Shown piece after piece: positions 55,421 through 64,000 of a DNA stretch of 64,000 nt. Position 1 is the first letter of the stretch. Each line of letters opens with the position of its first letter. Both the position numbers and the translations under genes were made by a program. The stretch comes from Apostichopus japonicus (taxonomy: Eukaryota > Echinodermata > Holothuroidea > Aspidochirotida > Stichopodidae). The stretch lies in NCBI RefSeq assembly GCF_037975245.1, contig NC_092563.1:8713001-8777000 (forward strand), written 5' to 3'. The notes below the pieces were generated by a model. It saw only the letters and a program-made list of their open reading frames with translations, did no database searches and was not told where the DNA came from.

Positions 55421-56454
55421 ATGCACTAGAAAATAACTAAATTTTAGCCATTTATCAAAAATCACCTTAGTAACACCCGATTCACACAGAGATTACATTT
55501 GATATTGTAAATCTTAACATTTTGTATACCACAGTAATAACTGGATCGTGTGTAGTGATAGTAATGTCTGTCAATCACAAACTCTTTCTTATATGTTAGT
55601 AAATCTCAATACGTAATTATTTGTAGCACTTATACACATCCTTAACTCAGTAATTTAGTGAATATTGAATCCCTCAAATTGTATTTCATGGCTCCAGTTT
55701 ATCAGTATACTCTAATGTTTATCTTTAAATCAAAGGAACCCTGACCTTCATCATTCACCATGCATATTGCCTTTATTATATTATATACGGTACCTATGAA
55801 ACACTGTGTGCTTGGTTGAAAGCTAAACGGCTGCAAACCACTGTCTCCCATTGATGCACACAGCCATGTAATCACCGTGTACCTCCTATATATATATATA
55901 TATAATGTGTTAATAGAGAGTTTGTTAGTTTCACTAATTATCAGCCATACCAGCACATTTGAACTTAGTACTGCCATGATGTATTTTGTTATATCAAATC
56001 ACCAATCTGTAGTCTTTTACTATACATATGAAACTGAAGGCATTGATCCTACCGTGAAATCGACTGTTTTAGATATTAATTCGTTTATCATGTAAAAATA
56101 TTCAAAATGAATATTATATAATTAAACATTAAACTCGTAAATCCAGGGCTTCTATAAAGTTTCAATGACGGTATCTCAAGTAAAAGAAGAAGAAAATTAC
56201 ACCGGACTCTTACAATGTTAGAAAGTATAGATAATGTATTCCGAAGACAATTTCCTATTTCTTGGTCCTTGCGAAAGAGAAGTCTGCATATATATTCATT
56301 CCTATTCTGATGATAGTTAGTAACACAGGAGGCTATTATGTTCGGTTAGCAATCCCATTTTATGCAGTTTAGTGTTGATATGCTTTCAAAAATATAAAGG
56401 AGTTGTGTGAGTTGTGTTGTAGCACCTTCTTGCAGTCGTTCGGCAATTTGACCA
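55421..56454. other. Intronic sequence
   Basis: No exon recognised. A small TA run lies near 55885-55903. Confidence 0.35.
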
Positions 56455-56528
56455 AAAATATATATAGGCCTATATATATATATAGGCCTATATATGTAGG
56501 CCTATATATATATATATAAATAGGCATG

Positions 56529-56570
<42 letters not shown>

Positions 56571-56656
56571 GGCCTATATATATAGGCCTATATATATAGG
56601 CCTATATATATATATATTTATATATATATATATTATTTATATATTATATATATTTA

Positions 56657-56687
<31 letters not shown>

Positions 56688-56762
56688 TTATATTTATATT
56701 TATATTTATATTTATATTTATATTTATATTTATATTTATATTTATATTTATATTTATATTTA

Positions 56763-56796
<34 letters not shown>
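56455..56796. repeat. Composite TA / TAGGCCTA / TATTTA microsatellite
   Basis: The left part (56459-56610) is (TA)n punctuated at least six times by the palindrome TATAGGCCTATA or TAGGCCTA. The right part (about 56670-56770) is a regular TATTTA hexamer array, followed by more (TA)n. Confidence 0.95.
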
Positions 56797-56800
<4 letters not shown>

Positions 56801-57425
56801 ATTTTTTATATTATATTAGTATTATTATAATTATTATTATAATTATTATTATTAGTTAACATAATTAGAAGCACATTAGAAAATTGACAAACGTAAGACT
56901 TTTGCTTTGGAGTTTAAAGTTTGCAATAAAAAAATTATCAAAAAGAGAACAAAAGAACCCCTTTAACCGTTTAAAAAACAATGTAATGACGTATTAATAA
57001 GATGTTGTCGTTAGGTCACGTTACGTAGTCGAAAACATGCATGTGGAAATACTATAACATGTTGCTTCAACAAACAATGATGCTTGGGTGATGAATTCCC
57101 TTTAAGTTTTTTAATTACATATTCCATCTTTACAACTTACAATACTCTTACCGTCACATCTTCCTCTTCTTTGTTACTTATCTCTAAAAGATCGTGCTGA
57201 CAATTATCTAGGCCTGTTTGATCAAGTCATATTAAGTCATCTGGATGGATTGACTCCAACTGAGATCAGAAAGCTAAATATACTCAGTAATTACCCAAAC
57301 GTTTCTTACTACCTCATCAACAGTATAAGCATTTTCATATACAGTTACGTAGGTTTTTAAAATATTCACTGATTTGATGTAAAAAAAAACTGTAGTGCAA
57401 ATATGTGGGTAAGAAGTTTATATCC
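56797..57425. other. Intronic sequence
   Basis: AT-rich with ATTATTATA runs near 56815-56852. No exon seen. Confidence 0.35.
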
Positions 57426-57474
57426 TCGAGTAACCTCTCGAGTAACCTTTCGAGTAACCTCTCGAGTAACCTCT
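57426..57474. repeat. 12-bp tandem repeat (CGAGTAACCTCT)
   Basis: Four contiguous 12-bp units, one with TTT for TCT. The minus-strand peptide REVTREVTRKVT is the by-product. Confidence 0.9.
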
Positions 57475-57611
57475 GGCATCGTGCTAGCAATTGACGTGGT
57501 TTGAATCCACAATGAGCATTGTGACTTTAATATTGACATAAAAAACAAATGATTAATATGTTATAGCAATCTTGACAGGGACTCTCTGAGACATGATGGA
57601 AAGTCATCACG

Positions 57612-58048
57612 GCGGGGTGTAAGACCGGTATGGTGGTGGGGTGGGTGGGAAACTGGTAGGGCGATGAGGTAGGGTGGGAAACTGGTAGAGTGATGGGGTG
57701 GGGTGAAAGACCGGTAGGGTTGATGGGGTGAGGTGGGAAACTGGTAGGCTGATGGGGTGAACGACTGGTAAGCTGATGGAGTGGGATGTAAGACTGGCAG
57801 GGTAATGGGGTGGGATGGAAAACCGGTAGGGTGTGGGGTGGGGTGAAAGACCGGTAGAGTGTGGATGAGCTGGGTGGAAAACCGTTAGAATGATAGGTTG
57901 GGTGAAAAATCGATAAGGTGGGGTGAATTACCGGAAGGGTGATGGGCTGGGGTGCAAAAACGGTAGGGGGTTGGGGTGGGGTGAAAGACCGGTAGGGTGT
58001 GGGGTGGGGTGGAAAAACGGTAGAGTGATAGGTTGGGTAAAAAAGCGA
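57612..58048. repeat. G-rich minisatellite (GGGGTGGAAAACCGGTAGGG)
   Basis: About 14 irregular units of 25-35 bp built from GATGGGGTGGGGTG and AAAGACCGGTAGGGTG parts. G is confined mostly to the + strand, with frequent GGGG runs. Confidence 0.85.
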
Positions 58049-60850
58049 TAGGGTTTTAAGTGGTTATATGTTGTTACTTTGATTGTCTGTGATATTAATC
58101 AAATCCAGTGTCGCTGCGCTAATATATCGCTATATGCACTTATATCCAGACACTGTGTTTCATGATAGGAAATGTTCTTTATAATCATTATGGTAACCTT
58201 CGGCATGAATGCCACTACGTATAGTTGAATGTCCAGCATTTATAAACGAAAAGAAACAAAAATAACATTAACCAATACTATAGAACTAGACCAAGCTCTT
58301 TTATGATAGAGCAAAATTTCCAATTAAAATCCAAAATTTATAATTTTGCATTTACTTTAATTTGTGAATTAAGTAGATTTGTTATAAAATTCAAGAAACC
58401 TTTCGTCATGAAATGATAATTCTATATATGTGTGCCAGTAGTAGTGCTGCTACCCTTCTCCACATTTCACTACACTTAAGTTGGTATATGAGAATTGTTT
58501 TCTGGTTTAAGTATGTTTCTCCTTCCCAGTTTCTTCTTACTAAATTATTTAATGCCATTATCAATTTGATTTTTGGTTTGTAAGACTGTTACCAATCTCT
58601 AACATTCTATTAAGATATAAAGAGCAATAATATAAAAATCTAGAAAGATGCAACAAAGCACGTACAACCTTCCGATTAACATCTGATAAGATTCACAACA
58701 CGGTGGTATCGATTTTAGAAACCAACAGAATTTACTGAAAATATGACAATAATCTGTCTCAATATATTTGTTTGGAATCGGCCCTATATCGGTCACTTAA
58801 TTCTCAACCTGACAGAGTCAATGTTAAACAGTTTTGCATCGTTGACAGTGTTACTAGAATATCTCTAATCGTAGATTATAGAGATCTCGTGCATACATGG
58901 CTTGCGCGTAACCATTACGTCAATGCAAAAGAAGTAAACGGCGAATCTTATAATTTCGTTGACAATAAAATGGTTATTTATTGGTTTCATCCATATAGGG
59001 AGGGGTGTCTGGGAACATTCCTTTTTCAGCATTTCCATCTGAATATGAACATGTCAGAGATTGCATCAACTAAACACCGTACGAATTTATGTTACATCGA
59101 ATGCTATTCCATATGGCATATTGTGACACAAATGATTAATATAACACGCTGTAGTGTATATATATATAGAATTTACATAACATGAATGTTACATATTGCA
59201 GTCGTAAATACATCAAACGGTGTCGTATTACGTCTACAACTTGTGAGCCCGCACACTTACCAGCTTCTTATAAATATATGAAAATATATGGCATAACAAA
59301 CGTATACACATCTAATACCATACACTTGAAGCAGACGGCATTTTGACAGCTCCGTCATAAAGACGGAAATGTCTCTTCCTCCTCAACAAATGCTTTATCT
59401 CATTTCTACTTCATCATTTCACACGTCATAGCAATTCACTTTTCCCTCTCTCAGCTGAGCGTGGTGCGTTCGTTATCCGGTCTTTATACATTTTCCTTCA
59501 TGAATATCTGATGTCTTTTCAGTCGAACCCCGTGCCGTGGCTGTATTATCTACTCATATCATATAAAACCAATATTAGTTATAACGCAAACAGTCAATTG
59601 AGATAAGGAAATCTCATTTATCAAAGATGCAAACAAAAAATATCGTGTTTTTCTTTAGAAATATATTAAACGGTTCAAAGTCAGTTCAAAGTAGATGAAA
59701 TTATATTTCCTCAAATATTGAACATTACGGAAATACAGTATGCAATTTCCTGTGGTTTAGTGTGTCTTCCATTGTGTGGTTTTAAATGCTGAGAATTGCG
59801 TGTGTGTGTATGTGTGTAAGGGTGTATGTGTATATGTATGTATTTATGTAGGTATGTACTAGGTATACTATTAGCATTTCACTGTCACATTAAAGGTGAA
59901 TGCTCTCGCTGGAAGTTTATTCACATCGTATTATTAGATACAGGGAAAGGAACTTTATTGAAGGAATAAGAAAGAATAAGTTAAACGTCGCATCAAACTA
60001 AAATCAATCCAAGTAGCTTTAAGAGGCTTCCTCTGTCGGTAATTTCAACAGTTTGACCAGATATATTGATTCTCTTGAGAACACGGGTGACTGTTTGTGG
60101 AATCAAGAAAACGTAGACTGACTGGTAGCCTAAAAAACGTTTCTCAATAATGGAAATGATGACTCTATAAGAAACGAACATGTTCACGTGTTCTAGTTCT
60201 TCTTGCTTATTTGAATTGTAAATTTAATCTGTAATTTCCATGACGTAACATTCGGAATCAACTTCTAAAAGCCGTTCTTAAGTGGCTGTTCAATCGTTCA
60301 GGGCGTGTTAGTGCGTAAAAAAATAGTAACAATGCCGGAAGATTTCTATAGGGTAAAAAAGACATATTACGTCAAGCACGTACATGCAGAAACTCACCAA
60401 ATATGGTAATATTCTTAAAAGACATATCCATACTTATATTGTAAAAGAAATCTTCATAATATATACCATAATTTGTAAATAGATCATGTCCATACGGTTG
60501 TATAGGAAACCATATATAATAATGGTATGTGGCTGGTATGATCACATACATTGATTATGTCAATATGTTTACTAATTTGACAAAAATCATCGCCTTCTCT
60601 GAAAAATTCTATTCGCACATGCAGAACACCAAATCAACGTCCGGACAGTTTTGTGTATAAAACTCCCTGATATAAATGTATCTACTTCGTGGCGTTGTGT
60701 GCACCCCAGTGTACGGTTAGCAGGTATAAACAGATACAATTAAATGTCAACTTCAGTCAAGAAGAGAGGTTGTTTTTATGCTACAGGGAAAGAAATACAC
60801 GTGAGCTTATACTCGTTCCGAGCAGCGAACTCCCCCAAATGTGGTAAATT
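58049..60850. other. Intronic sequence
   Basis: No exon convincingly recognised. The largest open frame, 58772-59185 (137 codons, + strand), lacks family similarity that I can see and overlaps TA-rich DNA at its end. A TGTG/TATG-rich stretch lies near 59800-59860. Confidence 0.35.
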
Positions 60851-61800
60851 GACAATTTGCAACTATAATATTTGTGTGACTGTATGGAAATGTATAATTG
60901 CAACTATATGTGTGACTGTAGGGATATGTGTGACTGAAGGATATATGTAACTGCAAGGATATGTGTGACTGCAAGGATATATACATAACTACAAGGATAT
61001 GTATAGTTGTAACTATATGTGTGACTGTAGGGATATGTGTGACTGAAGGATATATGTAACTGCAAGAATATGTGTGACTGCAAGGATATATACATAACTA
61101 CAAGGATATGTATAGTTGTAACTATATGTGTGACTGTAGGGATATGTGTGACTGAAGGATATATGTAACTGCAAGAATATGTGTGACTGCAAGGATATAT
61201 ACATAACTACAAGGATATGTATAGTTGTAACTATATGTGTGACTGTAGGGATATGTGTGACTGAAGGATATATGTAACTGCAAGAATATGTGTGACTGCA
61301 AGGATATATACATAACTACAAGGATATGTATAGTTGTAACTATATGTGTGACTGTAGGGATATGTGTGACTGAAGGATATATGTAACTGCAAGAATATGT
61401 GTGACTGCAAGGATATATACATAACTACAAGGATATGTTTAGTTGTAACTATATGTGTGACTGTAGGGATATGTGTGACTGAAGGATATATGTAACTGCA
61501 AGAATATGTGTGACTGCAAGGATATATACATAACTACAAGGATATGTATAGTTGTAACTATATGTGTGACTGTAGGGATATGTGTGACTGAAGGATATAT
61601 GTAACTGCAAGGATATATACATAACTGCAAGGACATGTATAATTGTAACCATATGACTTGACTGCAATGATATATAGAATTGCAAGGGTATTGATAGTTG
61701 CAAGGATATGTATAACTACAAGGATATGTGTGACTGCAAGGATATGGTGTGACTGCAAGGATATAACTGGATGGATATGTTTAACTGGAAGGATATGTTC
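60851..61800 (+). repeat. 109-bp tandem array built from 18-bp subunits
   Basis: The basic subunit is of the type ATATGTGTGACTGCAAGG (18 bp). Six subunits form a 109-bp higher unit that repeats about 6.5 times between about 60900 and 61615. Copies are almost identical: apart from the first and last, I noticed only a GTATAG to GTTTAG change at 61437-61439 and one early AGGATAT to AGAATAT difference. Edges decay into diverged subunits. Four identical 63-codon minus-strand frames, offset by 109, arise from it. Confidence 0.95.
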
Positions 61801-62800
61801 AACTCGTCATGTATCAGAAACGTATTTCCTAGGCTTACGTTAATGTTTGCTTCATGTTGAAGACGATTAAATACCTTACTTGTATGTTTTCCCCTATTTC
61901 TCCGTATGGCTCACTGGTTTTTATCAACAGATTATTCATATTTATATTTACGAACGGTTTCTATATGCCTATCAAGCCAGTCAAGTTAAAAATGGATCAA
62001 ACTGAAATCTTATATCAGTGATGTTCGAGTTTATATGAAAGATAACTCTTTCATCATGATGAAGCGCCGATAAAACACTGTTATTATTTATAAAAACACC
62101 ACAACAATATTTCCTGTTATTGTTTACTCTCGAATGAATTCAGCAATAAATTGATCACCGGCGATTCTCAGTTAGCCTATCCGTCGATGTGGAAAACAGA
62201 CTCCTCATCACTGACCACTATACTTGGAGATTTCTTCATTCGCGGCCAACGTTTGCCTGTTGGGTATATATATCATCTGATCGCACTCTTATATTGATGA
62301 TCACCTGCGCTTATTCAATAAAAAACATTCCCCTTGAACTTTGAGAACAGAGAATTTATACTCCTTATTGAGAAGATGTTTTGATTACCTCTGATTAATA
62401 TCATACGACGGCGCAAAGTTTGCTTTGATTGCCGAAAGCCAAGTGAATTGGAAGGGTTTGTCTTGCCTTGACTATTTTATAAAGATGTATTGTATATAAA
62501 CTCATTCGCTTTCTCCAAAGGAGTAACCGTTAGAAACTGTTGTAGTCAGAAAAATGAAACATATACGTCTGATTTGAATAGTGGTAAATTCTGAAACCCA
62601 ATAAGGGAACTGTTCTATAGGATATAGTATGAAGACATTACAGAGGGGTTTTGTTTTGTCTTGAAAGTTGCCTCTGTTTTTGATCCTCGAAACCATCTGA
62701 GGAATAACATACCGAAAGATTTAAAAAAAAAAAAAAATTCTGTCTTTCATCGTTTGTCACTTTCCCAGCTGAAATTGATTTGGTTTGACCTAACCGAAAT
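61801..62800. other. Intronic sequence
   Basis: No exon or repeat recognised other than an A run near 62724-62737. Confidence 0.35.
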
Positions 62801-63130
62801 GAAACTTAACCTTCATATCTGCTGCTAGTAGACTATTATAGAATGGTCATCGAAGTCACGTGTCTGGAAGTAGTTCAAGAATTACGCTGAGCTAGACATA
62901 ATAGATAATCGATTTAGTTTATTCAATTAGAAGGAATATAGCTGGAAGTGAGATGATTATTGTACCTAACAAACTGAAACTTAACCTATATCTGCTGCTA
63001 GTAGAATATTATAGAATGGTCATCGAAGTCACATGTCTGGAAGTGGCTCAAGAATTACGCTGGGCTAGACATAATAGATATCGATTTAGTTTATTCAATT
63101 AGAAGGAATATAGCTGGAAGTGAGATGATA
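62801..63130 (+). repeat. Tandem duplication of about 155 bp
   Basis: 62801-62957 and 62976-63130 share GAAACTTAACCT, ATCTGCTGCTAGTAGA, TATTATAGAATGGTCATCGA, GTCTGGAAGT, CAAGAATTACGCTG, GCTAGACATAATAGAT and AGAAGGAATATAGCTGGAAG in the same order, with few differences. The duplication is therefore recent. Confidence 0.9.
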
Positions 63131-63510
63131 TATTTTAAGCTCCCCGAACTCTGTCTTATGACGCAGTCGGCGAGTCTGCTTCCAAATTAAAGCATGATTC
63201 AGTTGAAATGTAATGAAAGAAATTCTAAAAGTTTCTTTATGAAAACAAACATGGCGTTTGAAAGCTTCTTTAGTTTAGAATCAAGCAAAATTTGGTGCAA
63301 CTATTGGTTTGTTGCTTTATAAATCATATAACTTAATATTTACCATATGTCAGCCTTGTATTGTCAAAGTACGTGTCAAAGTAAGACATTTAAAAATGTA
63401 TAGGATTTGCTCATTCATTTTATCGAAAGTGTCTACTGTAGATGTATTGGTTACTTTGTTCGAAAAAAAGAAGAAAAACTGAACACTCGTTTGCGGGCAC
63501 ATAAAAAAAA
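63131..63510. other. Intronic sequence
   Basis: No exon or repeat recognised before the SINE fragment. Confidence 0.35.
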
Positions 63511-63663
63511 AAATAATAATAATGTTCGATTTATTTAGCGCTTTATACCAGCGATAAGTCTCAAAACTTTTTACAGACGTTATATTGCCCCTGGTCTATG
63601 ATAACCTGCCCCCAGAGGCAATCCCTCTAGACAGCTGCAGTTATATACTGCGCCCATAACAAG
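63511..63663 (-). mobile_element. 5'-truncated copy of the tRNA-derived SINE
   Basis: Aligns with the right-to-left tail and body of the SINE at 31638-31957: an ATT-repeat tail, AGCGCTTTATACCAGCGAT read on the + strand, CAGACGTTATATTGCCCCTG and CAGAGGCAATCCCTC. It stops near CTGCGCCCATAACAAG, before the tRNA-like head. Confidence 0.8.
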
Positions 63664-64000
63664 TATAGATGCTCCGGTCAGATGGTATAGTGTTACTACA
63701 ATTCCTGTTTCTGTTATGTGACGATTATGGAGGACGATAGTTCATGATACTGACGGTATATAAACTACAAAGTATTACTGTGTAACAGGGAATTGAGATT
63801 CTGTACAAACTAAAGTCTATTTATAGTAGTGAACCTTTGGTTGTTGTTAAACCATAACGAAATGAGCGTTATACGTTACAACTAAACGCTTTCTGCATGT
63901 ACATTGTAGCTACTGCAGCCAAAACAATCCGAGATGCGTGGGTATGTTCTGACATATGCCTTTGGCGTTTTCCTAATTTCTTGCAGAATGTGTGGATGTT
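63664..64000. other. Intronic sequence to the window end
   Basis: A pyrimidine tract and TTGCAG at about 63968-63986 could be a splice acceptor. The 14 bases that follow do not continue the EF-hand loop, so no exon is called. Confidence 0.3.

Noticed and set aside
58772-59185. 137-codon open frame on the + strand
   Set aside because: No recognisable domain, composition close to the surrounding AT-rich DNA, and its end runs into a TATATA tract. It cannot be supported as a gene.
60904-61758. Series of near-identical 63-84 codon minus-strand frames
   Set aside because: They are offset by exactly 109 bp and arise from the tandem array.
63981-64000. Second exon of the calbindin-like gene after TTGCAG at 63981-63986
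   Set aside because: Joined to the first exon it reads DAD then ECVDV, which lacks the Gly and the Y-I-E pattern of the EF-hand loop. It may be an unrelated or cryptic acceptor.

Overview
This window looks like animal nuclear DNA, most probably from an invertebrate deuterostome; an echinoderm such as a holothurian is my best guess, not a demonstrated identification. It is AT-rich, its genes have short exons separated by GT..AG introns, and the encoded proteins are recognisably close to their vertebrate counterparts. There are no operons or bacterial features. Only four protein-coding genes can be supported, and together they cover a very small fraction of the 64 kb.

The left 19 kb holds three housekeeping genes. 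The last two coding exons of dihydroorotate dehydrogenase (DHODH, + strand) lie at 81-958. A complete six-exon gene for proteasome subunit alpha type-7 (PSMA7, - strand) lies at 4403-8481 and is convergent with DHODH. A complete five-exon gene for the prefoldin-like protein PDRG1 (+ strand) lies at 13232-18552 and is divergent from PSMA7. The 4.75 kb between PSMA7 and PDRG1 holds a broken LINE 3' fragment split by a hAT-like miniature element, a second hAT-like element with a perfect target duplication, and a hAT transposase C-terminal relic. The PDRG1 introns carry four short inverted-repeat elements and a 53-bp minisatellite.

From 18.6 to 49.2 kb I found no gene. The region contains TA microsatellites, minisatellites (30 bp at 22.8-23.1 kb and 35 bp at 29.3-30.35 kb), a TTAA-flanked miniature element found in three full copies in the window, tRNA-derived SINE sequence, three copies of a conserved hairpin motif resembling a decayed hammerhead ribozyme, LINE relics and two more hAT-like elements.

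At 49277 the first coding exon of a calbindin/calretinin/secretagogin-type EF-hand protein starts on the + strand. Its first intron appears to fill the rest of the window. That putative intron contains about 160 bp of TA repeat, a 1.8-kb array of 21-bp units with a 294-bp higher-order period, an L2/CR1-like LINE tail, a G-rich minisatellite and a nearly homogeneous 109-bp array.

I see no evidence for a new multigene system. The most distinctive observations are repeat-based: a LINE and a SINE that share a 3' tail, the hammerhead-like motif family, the TTAA element family and its entanglement with the 35-bp array, the hAT-like family with a conserved internal hairpin module, and six perfect TGACGTCA palindromes in the desert and the long intron. 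Most open reading frames over 60 codons outside the four genes are by-products of tandem repeats or show no recognisable similarity.
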